Source: JBEKTY01 sp049515555
Lineage (GTDB): Bacteria; Planctomycetota; Planctomycetia; Pirellulales; Thermoguttaceae
Direction: 5' to 3'
Assembly (NCBI GenBank): GCA_049515555.1
Contig: JBEKTY010000047.1
Span: 1 to 61,856 of the forward strand
Length of the DNA stretch: 61,856 nt
Shown: positions 1 through 8,326 of the stretch, piece after piece
Layout of the letters: the number at the start of each line of letters is the position of its first letter
Position numbering within the stretch: the stretch's first letter is position 1
The notes under the pieces: model-generated
What the model was told of the DNA's origin: nothing
Database searches by the model: none
Seen by the model: only the letters and a program-made list of their open reading frames with translations
Position numbers and translations under genes: made by a program

Positions 1-748
1 CCGCCTGCGCTATGTAGTCCACTGCCAGCGCAACCGCCAGCGACCCCTGCAACTTGACCGTGGCCGATAGGTCTTTGCCGTCCACGTATTCCATGACCAG
101 GAAATGCACGCCCCGGGCCTCGTCGGCATCGTCGGCCGTGATGATGTTCGGATGCGACAGTTTGGCGGCTGCCTCGACCTCGCGTTGGAATCGCGCCACC
201 GCCTCGGCTGAACGGGTGGCGGAGGACGGCAACATCTTGATCGCCACCACCCGGTCCATCCGCTTGTGCCGGGCCTTGTAGACCTGCCCCATGCCACCCT
301 GCCCGAGCTTATCGAGCACCACGTAGTTGCCCACGACCAGCCCGCGGGTCTTGCCCTGGAACACGGCCTGGGCCTGGAACTTGGTCAGCTTGCCCTGTTT
401 GAACATCTCCCGGGCCAGCGTCTCGGCATCCGCCGGGCGCTGGTCGGCGGGTAGGGCGCTCAGGAAGGTTTGCACTTCGGCGCGGGTCATCAAGCCGCTG
501 CCGGCCAGTGTCTCAATGAAGACCTCCAGCGTGGGCTTCTTGGCCTTCCGGCGGTACTCGGCCTCGATCGCCCCCAGTTCCCGCTTCAGTTCCGAGCGTT
601 TCGGCTCGGGCGTCGTGCCCAGGAAGTCGGATAGCTTGGGCTGGCGGCCCGCCTTCCACTCGGCCTCGAACTGGCGGCAGACCTTGTCGATCTCGATGAG
701 TTCGGAAACCGGCAACGAAGCGTCGGTGGGATTGGCCTTTTGGTTCAT
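1..748 (-). CDS. Ser/Thr protein kinase, N-terminal part (cut by window edge)
   Basis: The reverse strand reads open from an ATG at 748 to the window edge, giving 249 residues without a stop. Residues 1-135 form the helical extension that often precedes the catalytic domain in planctomycete kinases. The kinase domain begins near residue 141 (GNYVVLDKLGQGGMGQVYKA), with the glycine-rich loop at about 149-156, the VAIK lysine at about 171, and a hinge-like LVMEYVDGKDL near 218-228. The catalytic loop lies outside the window. It probably phosphorylates protein Ser/Thr residues in signalling. The gene is divergent from an ECF sigma factor 183 bp away, a common pairing in this phylum, so the kinase may act on that regulon (inference). 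A perfect TATAAT lies 56 bases upstream of the start. Confidence 0.9.
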   Translation of the reverse strand, partial: MNQKANPTDASLPVSELIEIDKVCRQFEAEWKAGRQPKLSDFLGTTPEPKRSELKRELGAIEAEYRRKAKKPTLEVFIETLAGSGLMTRAEVQTFLSALPADQRPADAETLAREMFKQGKLTKFQAQAVFQGKTRGLVVGNYVVLDKLGQGGMGQVYKARHKRMDRVVAIKMLPSSATRSAEAVARFQREVEAAAKLSHPNIITADDADEARGVHFLVMEYVDGKDLSATVKLQGSLAVALAVDYIAQA

Positions 749-803
749 CGGACACCCTAATCGTAGGGACACGGTTCTCTTCCGCGGCGGGCGGAATCTG
801 GTT

Positions 804-809
804 ATTATA
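804..809 (-). promoter_or_regulatory. candidate -10 box for the kinase gene
   Basis: On the minus strand the hexamer TATAAT occurs here, 56 bases upstream of the kinase ATG, in otherwise GC-rich DNA. No good TTGACA-like -35 box sits 16-18 bases further up, so this is a weak call. Confidence 0.3.
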
Positions 810-931
810 GCTACCATTGCGAGGGGCTGCACGGTGGGGAGTGGCAATCAGGTCTTATTGTCTAGCTACTATTCTTACCGACAACGGCGCGCCGAGCCCT
901 TCAAAAATATTCTGAAGCGGGATTACAGGCC

Positions 932-1546
932 ATGACCGCGGAAAGCCAACCCTCCATCAGCCAGTGGATCCTTGGCGCGAAAGAGGGTCAGTCACAGGCC
1001 GTCCACGCCCTGTGGGGACGGTATTTCGAGCGGTTGGTCCTTCTGGCACGGCAGCGGCTGGCCGCCTTGCCGCGACGTGCAGCCGACGAAGAGGACCTGG
1101 CGCTGAGTGCCTTTGCCACGTTCTGCCGGGCGGCTGAAGAAGGACGATTCCCCGACCTGGCCGACCGCGATGACCTGTGGCGACTGCTGATCACGATTAC
1201 GGCCCAAAAAGCCATCGACCGGGCCCGGCACGATGGCCGGGCGAAACGGGGCGGGGGGCGGGTCCGCGGGGAATCGGCCCTGGCATTCGGCCACCCGGGA
1301 GACACCACTCACGGACTGGACCAGGTCGTGGGCGACAGCCCCACGCCCGAGTTCGCCGCCACCATGGCCGACGAGTGTGCCCGACTGCTCGGGCAACTGG
1401 ATGACGACCTTCAGCAGATTGCCTTGGCCAAAATGGAAGACTTCACGAACCAGGAGATTGCCGGGAAGCTCGACTGCTCTGTCAGCACGGTAGAGCGGAG
1501 CCTGCGGCTGATTCGCAAAATCTGGCAACGCGAAATGGCCGAGTGA
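932..1546 (+). CDS. ECF-type RNA polymerase sigma factor
   Basis: The 204-residue protein has the two-domain plan of extracytoplasmic-function sigma factors. A region-2-like part (about 10-95) carries the helical segment ending in LLITITAQKAIDRARHDGR. A linker of about 60 residues follows. The region-4-like part (about 135-200) holds a helix-turn-helix, NQEIAGKLDCSVSTVERSL, which would bind the -35 element. The protein would direct RNA polymerase to a small regulon. No anti-sigma factor is next to it; the divergent neighbour is a Ser/Thr kinase, which fits the planctomycete ECF groups that are linked to kinases rather than to membrane anti-sigma factors (family knowledge; the exact group is not assigned). 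The ribosome binding site is weak. Confidence 0.92.
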   Translation: MTAESQPSISQWILGAKEGQSQAVHALWGRYFERLVLLARQRLAALPRRAADEEDLALSAFATFCRAAEEGRFPDLADRDDLWRLLITITAQKAIDRARHDGRAKRGGGRVRGESALAFGHPGDTTHGLDQVVGDSPTPEFAATMADECARLLGQLDDDLQQIALAKMEDFTNQEIAGKLDCSVSTVERSLRLIRKIWQREMAE

Positions 1547-1680
1547 GCAATAGGCGCATTCGCCACGGCAGGCAGCGAGGCTCTTCGGGTCCGAAAAAGC
1601 CTGGGATCAAATCTCGCAACTCCTTGACGCCGAGCGCGAACGCGGTTATGGCCAGTGGTCTGACACATTCAGTTTGGCAG

Positions 1681-1749
1681 GTTGGGTGCCCCTGCTGGCT
1701 TGTCCAGCAGTGCGCATAACACGGTTGGGCAAGCCAACCGTGGCACCCG
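1681..1749. repeat. dispersed hairpin element, family C (full copy)
   Basis: Two hairpins are framed by GGGTGCC and GGCACCC. The first is CTGCTGG-cttgt-CCAGCAG, the second CGGTTGG-gcaag-CCAACCG. The same layout recurs at 24359-24425, 31618-31779 and 51084-51154, with half copies at 34475-34505 and 46741-46757. Stem bases differ between copies but pairing is kept. The element lies in the 238-bp spacer after the sigma factor gene. Confidence 0.85.
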
Positions 1750-1784
1750 ACAGTTTAAGTGCGTCAGGCCACTGGGGACCAGAT

Positions 1785-2969
1785 TCACGCCGCCCGCCGC
1801 ATGCGCAGGCCGATCAAGCCGGCCAGTCCGCACCCCAGCAGCGCGGTGACGGCATAGACGCCGGCGCTGGGGGAACCGGGCGCAAGGCAGAGGCTCGCCG
1901 CGCCCACCGCCGGCCCCAAGCACATGCCGGCGCCGATCATCGCCTCGTGCAATCCGCCGTGCTCGCCCTTGGTTTCGCCCACGTCCATCGAGTAGAACAG
2001 CGACGAGTAATAGATCAGGCCGACAGAGACGCCGAAGACCGCTTGAGCGGCCACCAGCAGTCCGAGGTTGGTCGAAAGGAGCAGGAGGCTGAAGCCGGCC
2101 GTTAGCCCGATGAAGGCGCCCACCAGCCAGCGGAAGCGGTAGTGCCACCCGGTCCATTGCCAGAGGCCGACGAAGGTCCCCAGGCGGACGAACATCCAGA
2201 TCGAGCAGAACAGCCCCGCCTGCGCCGTGGACAGCCCCAGCGTCTTCGCCAGGGCCGGGATGACGGCGATGACGGTGGTGATCCCGATGTAGGAGAAAGG
2301 AATCGCGAGCCACACCATGTGCAAAAAGGTCTGCGGGCTGACGGCTTGGCTGAAGGCAGCCGCTTCCAGGGGATGTATCGCCGCCACCGCCGCCGGCGCG
2401 GCCCGCGGCGTGTGGACGGGGTTCTTGCCCAAACGCAGGACGATCAGGCACAGGCCGCCGTGGACGAGTGCCGGCAGCCAGAAGATGCTGTCGTGGCCCA
2501 GCGTTTCGTAGAGCGTGCCGCCGATGAAATACATCGACGCCGCCCCCGCCGACCAGACAACGTTGTAGATGCCGATGTTTTTCGGGAGGATGTCATCGCT
2601 GACGCCGTCGCTGACGAGGGCTTCGAGCGTTGGCCAGGTGAAGCACACCGTCGCCGTCCAACCGACGACCACCAGGAGGACCGCCGGCAGTGAGTGAACC
2701 AGCGCGCCCAGCGCCAGGCAGACCGCCAAGCCGCCGAACCCGGTCTTGAGCGCCGTGAAGTAGCCGAAACGTTGGGCGAAACGTCCGCCCTGCCATGCGG
2801 CGAACACGTAGACCAAGCCGCCCAGCGCCGAGGCCGAGAGGTTGCCCAGGTTGCCGAAGCCGAAGCGGTCGCGCAGCAAGAAAAAGACGTAGCTGTAAAA
2901 GTACGACGTGGCCAGCGCGTTGAGCCCTTCGAGCACGAAGAAGATGGTTTTGGATTTCCGGGTATGCAC
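1785..2969 (-). CDS. MFS-type membrane transporter
   Basis: From the GTG at 2969 the protein has 394 residues with about 12 hydrophobic segments, the first being the helix starting SKTIFFVLEGLNALATSYF. The pattern and length fit the major facilitator superfamily, and there is a short polar central loop near residues 180-200 (KNPVHTPRAAPAAVAAIHP). The substrate cannot be told. The frame stays open upstream to an ATG at 3101, but those 44 residues are Arg-rich and lack hydrophobic character, so the internal GTG start is preferred. It would act in the inner membrane. Neighbours give no clue to the cargo. Confidence 0.85.
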   Translation of the reverse strand: MHTRKSKTIFFVLEGLNALATSYFYSYVFFLLRDRFGFGNLGNLSASALGGLVYVFAAWQGGRFAQRFGYFTALKTGFGGLAVCLALGALVHSLPAVLLVVVGWTATVCFTWPTLEALVSDGVSDDILPKNIGIYNVVWSAGAASMYFIGGTLYETLGHDSIFWLPALVHGGLCLIVLRLGKNPVHTPRAAPAAVAAIHPLEAAAFSQAVSPQTFLHMVWLAIPFSYIGITTVIAVIPALAKTLGLSTAQAGLFCSIWMFVRLGTFVGLWQWTGWHYRFRWLVGAFIGLTAGFSLLLLSTNLGLLVAAQAVFGVSVGLIYYSSLFYSMDVGETKGEHGGLHEAMIGAGMCLGPAVGAASLCLAPGSPSAGVYAVTALLGCGLAGLIGLRMRRAA

Positions 2970-3434
2970 GGGACGGTAGTTTCGGCGGACACGCGGGGCG
3001 GGGCGGGCCGTGAAATCTCGGCGACGGCCTGGAGCCCGCAGCACTTCACGGCGGCGGACATCGGCGGCCGGAGTTTGTCGAGATCGGCTGCACAACACCA
3101 ACTGACAGGAATTTTGACGTACGCAACGCCCCTGATTCTAGTGTGGACGCCGATCGCTATCAAGAACCCGCGGCAAATCCCAGCAGTTCCGCAACCGGGA
3201 CAGAGTTGGGGTGGAAGTGGCAGCAAGAAAGCGTTTGGGGGCCTTAGCGTCTTGTTAGACGGGCGGCAGGGGCGACGTGATCAGCATTGGCAGAAGGTCG
3301 TGGTGCGTAGTCTTTCGTTGGGACGCTACGCACCCCTCGAACCCGGGCGGCACCTGCAGCGGTAGTCTCCGGCCCGATGAATCGGGCGTCATCCCTGGCA
3401 GGCCGAGAGGAGACTCTCGCAAGTTAACGGCTCA
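2970..3434. other. 465-bp gene-free spacer
   Basis: No convincing gene is seen. The only structure noted is a perfect 9-bp inverted repeat, GGTGCGTAG at 3302-3310 and CTACGCACC at 3326-3334. It has no T-tract, so a terminator role is not supported. Confidence 0.5.
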
Positions 3435-3779
3435 TCAAGCTTTGATTTTCTTGGTCTTGGTTTCCTCGCCACCTGCTTTGATGGCGACCTTCGTAGCATC
3501 TTCCATCGGATCTTTGAAGGGCACCTCGATTCGGAGCAGGCCGTGCTCGTAGATCGCTTCGGCTTTCTCAGGTTTCACCGGCCAAGCTAAAGCCAGTGCC
3601 GAAACATACTCGATGTCCCTGGCTGGCGCTGTCAGGTGGACGCTGTCTGGCAGGACCTTCAGATCAATGGTATCCGTCGGCGCTCCTGGGATGGCGAACT
3701 CCACTACCAGCTTGTTTTTCTCCTCGTCAGCATAGGCTACGGTACTGGGCGCAACCCTAATCCGATTTTCAAGCATCAT
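3435..3779 (-). CDS. small heat-shock protein (Hsp20/alpha-crystallin fold)
   Basis: This 114-residue protein is one alpha-crystallin/CS-type beta-sandwich with almost no N-terminal arm. Typical signs are KLVVEFAIPGAPTDTIDLKV in the first half and the closing EHGLLRIEVPFKDP strand pair. The C-terminus is lysine-rich. Small heat-shock proteins hold unfolding proteins in a refoldable state, without ATP. A very good ribosome binding site (AAGGAGG, 5 bases before the ATG) and a sigma-70-like promoter support strong expression. The usual IxI anchoring motif in the tail is not evident, so its oligomer state may be atypical. The gene is less GC-rich than most neighbours. Confidence 0.85.
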   Translation of the reverse strand: MMLENRIRVAPSTVAYADEEKNKLVVEFAIPGAPTDTIDLKVLPDSVHLTAPARDIEYVSALALAWPVKPEKAEAIYEHGLLRIEVPFKDPMEDATKVAIKAGGEETKTKKIKA

Positions 3780-3867
3780 GGCAACCTCCTTGGCTGTCTC
3801 GTGTAGTTACCCCGGTGTAGTTCAGATTACCGGGAGATTGGCTGAGAACGACTCGGACTGGTTAATC

Positions 3868-3896
3868 ATTGTAGGTTAGTTGACTTTACAGGTCAA
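3868..3896 (-). promoter_or_regulatory. sigma-70-like promoter of the small heat-shock gene
   Basis: On the minus strand TTGACC (3896-3891) and TACAAT (3873-3868) are separated by 17 bases, an ideal spacing. The -35 box overlaps a TTGAC-N7-GTCAA inverted repeat that could be an operator. Transcription would start about 80 bases before the ATG. Confidence 0.6.
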
Positions 3897-4011
3897 GTAT
3901 ACCCCCGATTCCGCTGGTCTCCGATGCCCCATTTTGGAATTGTTCGGCCTGACGAACGGGGCCTGATCGCCAATCCGCTGGGGCTTGCAGCCGTCCGTCT
4001 AACGACCAAGC

Positions 4012-5283
4012 TCACTCCACCTTGGCCAGATCGAGGAACACGATGATCGAAGGATTGCCCACCGCGGTGTAATGGCCGGTGAACGCGAGGCCGCCGCTCT
4101 TGCGATTCACCCGGAAGACGGCGATGTTGTCGCCGCGCTGATTGCAACAATAGAGGAACTCGCCGCTGGGGTCGAAGTTGAAGCTGCGCGGATAATTCCC
4201 TCTGGTCCACTGTTCCCCTGCGAACGTGAGGTCGCCGTTTGCGCCAACGGAAAAGACCCCGATGCTGTCGTGCAGCCGGTTGCCCGCGTAGACAAATTGC
4301 CCGTCGCCTGAAACCAGGATCTCGGAGCAGAAATTGGTGCCGGCAAACCCGGGCGGCAGAGTAGAGACCGTTTGGCGCGCGGCCAACCGCCCCGCTCGGG
4401 CATCGTAGTCAAACAAAACGATTGTCGAGCCTTCTTCCTGAACGGAGTAGAACCAACGGCCATTGGGATGAAAATGGAAATGCCGCGGCCCGTCTCCGGC
4501 TGGCAGCGAGACCGCGGGCGGTTCATTGGGAGTCAGTACGCCTGCCCGCTCGTCGAACTTCCAGACGAAGATTCGATCCAAGGCCAAGTCAACGTGCAGC
4601 ACGAAGCGCCCCGAGGGGTCGGCCTGAATCATGTGCGCGTGAGTCCGATCGTGTCCGCTGAAGGCAAAGCCGCCCGGCGGAGCGCTGGCCGCCTTGGTGG
4701 GGCCGATCTTGCCCGCATCCTGCTTAACGTCCGTGGCGCTCTGCAACCGACCGTCGGGCCCGATGGGCAGCACCGCTACCGAGCCGCCAAAATAGTTGGC
4801 CACCAACACGAACCGCCCCGACGGATGGATGCTCACATAGGTCGGACCGGCGCCGCCGGAGCCGACCGTGTTGAGCAGCGTCAAATGCCCGTCCGCTCGA
4901 TCGATGGAGAAGGCGCTGACCGTGCCTTCTTTGCCCTTTCCCGCGCGAGCCGTCTCATTGGCCGAGTAGAGCCGGGTTCCGGCCGCGTTCAAAGCCAGGC
5001 AACTAGGGCTTGTTCCCGTCTCCTGGATTCCGGCGGGCGTCAGCGCCCCGCTGGCGCGATTCACCTGAAAAAGGTGTATGCCGCGACCATTGCCGGGCGG
5101 CAGATCCACCTGCGTTGGCAACACGTCGCGAAGCGGAGAACTGAAGGTGCCGACGTAGGCCATGAGCGGCCCACGGGCCTCGTTCGATTGCGCGTCGAGC
5201 AAACCGGCGACAGGCGGCGTTGTTGCCGCCAGTGCGACAGAAGCTCTTAGAAACCAGCGCCGGCAGCGGTCGAGCAGAGTCAT
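4012..5283 (-). CDS. secreted lactonase, 6-phosphogluconolactonase (YbhE/Pgl) beta-propeller type
   Basis: The 423-residue product begins with a signal-like segment (residues about 10-30) and continues as a seven-bladed beta-propeller of the cycloisomerase-2 type. Repeated blade motifs include LALNAAGTRLYSANE, YVSIHPSGRFVLVANYFGGS, FHPNGRWFYSVQE and FNFDPSGEFLYCCNQ. Family members hydrolyse sugar lactones. The N-terminal export signal argues against the cytosolic pentose-phosphate step and for a periplasmic sugar lactone. It lies 56 bp downstream of a Gfo/Idh/MocA oxidoreductase on the same strand. A sugar oxidation followed by lactone opening would explain that pairing (inference). Confidence 0.88.
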   Translation of the reverse strand: MTLLDRCRRWFLRASVALAATTPPVAGLLDAQSNEARGPLMAYVGTFSSPLRDVLPTQVDLPPGNGRGIHLFQVNRASGALTPAGIQETGTSPSCLALNAAGTRLYSANETARAGKGKEGTVSAFSIDRADGHLTLLNTVGSGGAGPTYVSIHPSGRFVLVANYFGGSVAVLPIGPDGRLQSATDVKQDAGKIGPTKAASAPPGGFAFSGHDRTHAHMIQADPSGRFVLHVDLALDRIFVWKFDERAGVLTPNEPPAVSLPAGDGPRHFHFHPNGRWFYSVQEEGSTIVLFDYDARAGRLAARQTVSTLPPGFAGTNFCSEILVSGDGQFVYAGNRLHDSIGVFSVGANGDLTFAGEQWTRGNYPRSFNFDPSGEFLYCCNQRGDNIAVFRVNRKSGGLAFTGHYTAVGNPSIIVFLDLAKVE

Positions 5284-5339
5284 GGCAAAAACCAGTCTGT
5301 AAGGTCAATAAGACGCTTGGAGCCGCGGGCACTCGCCAG

Positions 5340-6725
5340 TCAAACAGTGATGTCCTGAAGCTCCCAGCCCTTGCGAAAGTTGGGCTTGATGAACTCGTTG
5401 GCCTTCTCGTTGTTGGTGAATCGCAGGTTCGGGCCGTCCCACAACAGCTTTTCATGGGCGAATCGCCAGCTTATCGCGCCCAACAGCATCCATTCGGTGT
5501 ACGGGCCGGCGATAGTGAAATTGGAACACGCAGGCCCACCGCCTTTGCAGGCTCGAATCCAGTCCTGGAAGTGGCCGGGCGAACGCTTCAACACCTCCGG
5601 GGGCCGCGGGTGCCCCGCCTGCCTGGAACGCGGAAGCAACGTGTAGCTCTCGCCCCGGTCGCTGGTGCCCAGATAGCCCTTCGTGCCCACGAATACCTCG
5701 TTCACGCCCCGGAGGTCCTCCGGCGCGAGGCCGTGCGGCGGTTTGAACATCCCGGCCATGCTGCCTTCATACCAGTAAACGGCCACGGGAGGCATTGTGC
5801 CCGACTTGACGTACTTGCTCGGGCGCTCCGGGAACTGGATCTTGCAGGCGTAATTGGGATACGTGACCGGGTTGACTCCCGCCACCGCGAAACACTCCAC
5901 GCTGCTCGGATAGGTCTGGCCCAGCCCCAGCGCCCAGTTGGCCGGCCCGAGCTGGTGGATGCCCCAATCGCCGATCATCATCGTGCCGTAGTCCAGGAAC
6001 CCGCGCCAGTTGACCGGATGGATCCTTGAGCTGTAGGTGTGCTCCCGGGAGCGTCCCTGCCAGAGGTTCCAGTCAAGCGTGGCGGGAACCGGCTCCGCGG
6101 GCGGCCATTTCACGGTGCCCCGCGAGAATCCGCCGCCGTTCCACGAATGCACCTCGCTGATCTCCCCGATTTCGTCACTCCATATATATTCGCATGCGAT
6201 CCGCGTCGCCACCGACGAGTATCCCTGGTTGCCCATCTGCGTGGCCACTTTGTACTTCCGCGCCGCGTTGGCCAGCAGCCGGGCTTCCCAGATCGTCGCG
6301 GTAAGCGGCTTCTGACAGTGGACGGCGAGGCCCCGCTCCATGGCCCACACGGACGCCGTGGCGTGCATGAAATCCGGTATGGTGACCGTCACGCCGTCCA
6401 GATTCTTGCGCTCCTTGTCCAGCATCCGGCGAAAGTCCCTGTACCGTTTGGCCTTGGGATATCGCGCGGCGGTCCTGTCGAGCTGCGTCTGATCCACGTC
6501 GCACAGGGCATAGATGTTCTCGCTGCTGACCGAGCCCACGTCGTTGGCGCCCTGCATCCCGCCCACGCCGATCGAGCCCAGGTTGAGCTTCTCGCTGGGC
6601 GCAGACCCGGCCTTGCCCCCCAGTACATGCCGGGGCACGATCATAAAGGCGGCGGCCGTAGCACCCACCACAAACTGACGCCGGGTGGTGGTTGTCTTCT
6701 TCACGTTCTTCTTCTGTTCTATCAC
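5340..6725 (-). CDS. Tat-exported Gfo/Idh/MocA-family oxidoreductase
   Basis: The 461-residue protein starts at a GTG (6725), 7 bases after GAGGAG. Residues 1-40 carry a twin-arginine signal (TTRRQFVVGATAAAF). A Rossmann NAD(P)-binding fold follows, with GSIGVGGMQGAND near residue 50 and the DVTIPDFMHA-like and HCQKPLTA stretches of this family; the lysine in QKP corresponds to the catalytic EKP lysine. The C-terminal part has the WNLWQGRSREH and GFLDYGTMMIGDWGIHQL motifs common in planctomycete paralogues. It probably oxidises a sugar or polyol. It is the first gene of an operon with a lactonase. Two paralogues lie at 24857-26080 and 60159-61394. Confidence 0.92.
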   Translation of the reverse strand: MIEQKKNVKKTTTTRRQFVVGATAAAFMIVPRHVLGGKAGSAPSEKLNLGSIGVGGMQGANDVGSVSSENIYALCDVDQTQLDRTAARYPKAKRYRDFRRMLDKERKNLDGVTVTIPDFMHATASVWAMERGLAVHCQKPLTATIWEARLLANAARKYKVATQMGNQGYSSVATRIACEYIWSDEIGEISEVHSWNGGGFSRGTVKWPPAEPVPATLDWNLWQGRSREHTYSSRIHPVNWRGFLDYGTMMIGDWGIHQLGPANWALGLGQTYPSSVECFAVAGVNPVTYPNYACKIQFPERPSKYVKSGTMPPVAVYWYEGSMAGMFKPPHGLAPEDLRGVNEVFVGTKGYLGTSDRGESYTLLPRSRQAGHPRPPEVLKRSPGHFQDWIRACKGGGPACSNFTIAGPYTEWMLLGAISWRFAHEKLLWDGPNLRFTNNEKANEFIKPNFRKGWELQDITV

Positions 6726-7333
6726 GGCAGTTCTCCTCGATTTCGGGTCATGTTTCTTCTATAGAGGTGCACCATGTCGCGGCCGTCGAAGCGGGTTCGG
6801 CCCGCGCCTCAACATACGATACAAGCACCGGCAGTTACTCTATCCCCCCGCGATCGGCAAAGCAAGTGCCCGGCCCAAATCCATGCCGGTCACCGATACC
6901 CGGGCGGCCGCGCCCCGCCAGAGCACCCAGGGCTCGCCGAGCAGTCCGTCACGGCGAACCCGGCCAAACTCGGCAACCGGCGTTTCGGATAGCGGCCGTC
7001 TTATGGCCTGTCCCACGCGCCGCGGGTAGCTGGCACGGCCACCACCTATTCGGCGGCCCCGCGTTTCCCAGTGCGTCGGTGTGCCGCACCTCCGACTCCA
7101 AACGCAAGCAGCCAACGTGCGTCGGTGTTGCGCCACCGAAGCCCGCTACGCCGGTTGCAGAATAACAGGGAATCCTCCCCATATGATGGGCTGGTGCGTC
7201 GAGGATTGCCCCCTCGGGGCTGTTCAAGGTGCTCTCGCCCGCGGTATACTGGCCGCTAACCGCGCGTTGCAGCAGCCGGCGATTGCGCGCCGCTGCTAAA
7301 CGCGCCATTGTTGGGGTTTCAAGGCGATGCCGA
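6726..7333. other. 608-bp gene-free spacer before the FRG gene
   Basis: Short open frames here have no recognisable features. Nested inverted repeats occur at 7168-7210: GGGAATCCTC is mirrored 23 bases later by GAGGATTGCC with one mismatch, and CCCAT-atg-ATGGG lies inside. A TATACT at 7245-7250 could be a -10 box for the FRG gene 84 bases downstream, but no clear -35 box accompanies it. Confidence 0.4.
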
Positions 7334-8227
7334 ATGGAAATGGTCGAAATACACGACATTGATGAGTTCCTCCGACTCGCTCCAAGCGGTTGTGAATACT
7401 ACGCGCATTTCTATCGAGGGGAACCCTCATTCTTCCCCTATCGCACTCCCGCCGTATGGCGCCTTCCGATAGAAGATGACAGAATTGCACACAACCTGAT
7501 GAGATCCGGTGTCGCCCGCCTCTTCTTCCGTCGAGAAATCGGCCCGCACATCAAAATGGAATGGGGAATTCCTCTGCATCGTGGTCAATGGTTTGGGGAG
7601 TATGACTTGTGCAATTGGGCCAACGGAGTTCCGTCCCTGGACCAAATCAGTTGGCAAGTCGTAGGCCTGCTCCAGCATTACGGTTACAAGACAAGCTATC
7701 TCGACATGACGTTTGATCCTACTACTGCACTCTACTTCAGTTGCCATGACGCGGCCGGGAAAGCGATCTCTGACGGCCTTGGCTACGTGTATCACTGGCA
7801 ACGCGGTGATGTCTGTCGGAAGCTCATGGAGAGACTCATTCTGACCTCTATCACACGCCTATCTGAGTTTCTGCGGACCGAGAAGCACTATTCAACCAGT
7901 CGTCCTGAGACGCAAAAGGCAGGGTCAATTTGGATCGCTGCGGGCCACGAACGGGAAGACTACATTCAGGACACGCTCCAGAGGTTGAATGAACTAGCAA
8001 CAGTGTATGTAATAGATCGAGCTTCGATTCCTCCGCGCTTCTTCGCTTCACGTGATTTGTTTCCGCAAGATGCAATTCCGAGTGCGATCGCTGCTGCGAC
8101 TGCCGAATGGGTTGTCGAACTGCGATACTCCATAGACCAGGCGCACGAAGAGGAGAACACACGTTTGGTCGAAATTCTTAGCAGAGCGAGGGCACTGGTC
8201 CAGTGCCCAACCTCTGCAACAGGATGA
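7334..8227 (+). CDS. FRG-domain protein
   Basis: The 297-residue protein carries the hallmarks of the FRG domain: FYRGE near residue 26 and the central HYGYKTSYLDMTFDPTTALY near residues 115-134. The biochemical role of FRG is not established. The frame is open upstream to 7229, but the ATG at 7334 follows AAGG by 9 bases and begins the conserved part (MEMVEIHDIDEFL); an alternative ATG lies two codons later. There is no signal peptide or membrane segment. The gene is clearly less GC-rich than its surroundings (30 of 60 bases G/C at 7561-7620, against 38 of 60 in a dnaK line), a sign of recent transfer. A potassium channel gene follows on the same strand after 99 bp. Confidence 0.8.
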   Translation: MEMVEIHDIDEFLRLAPSGCEYYAHFYRGEPSFFPYRTPAVWRLPIEDDRIAHNLMRSGVARLFFRREIGPHIKMEWGIPLHRGQWFGEYDLCNWANGVPSLDQISWQVVGLLQHYGYKTSYLDMTFDPTTALYFSCHDAAGKAISDGLGYVYHWQRGDVCRKLMERLILTSITRLSEFLRTEKHYSTSRPETQKAGSIWIAAGHEREDYIQDTLQRLNELATVYVIDRASIPPRFFASRDLFPQDAIPSAIAAATAEWVVELRYSIDQAHEEENTRLVEILSRARALVQCPTSATG

Positions 8228-8326
8228 GAAGCCCCAACAACCGCAGGCAGCGTACGGTTTGGCCGCCGCTGCTGCGGAACGTTACACCTGTAAGATGCGA
8301 TTGGGAATCCGGATGAGGAGCTGGGC

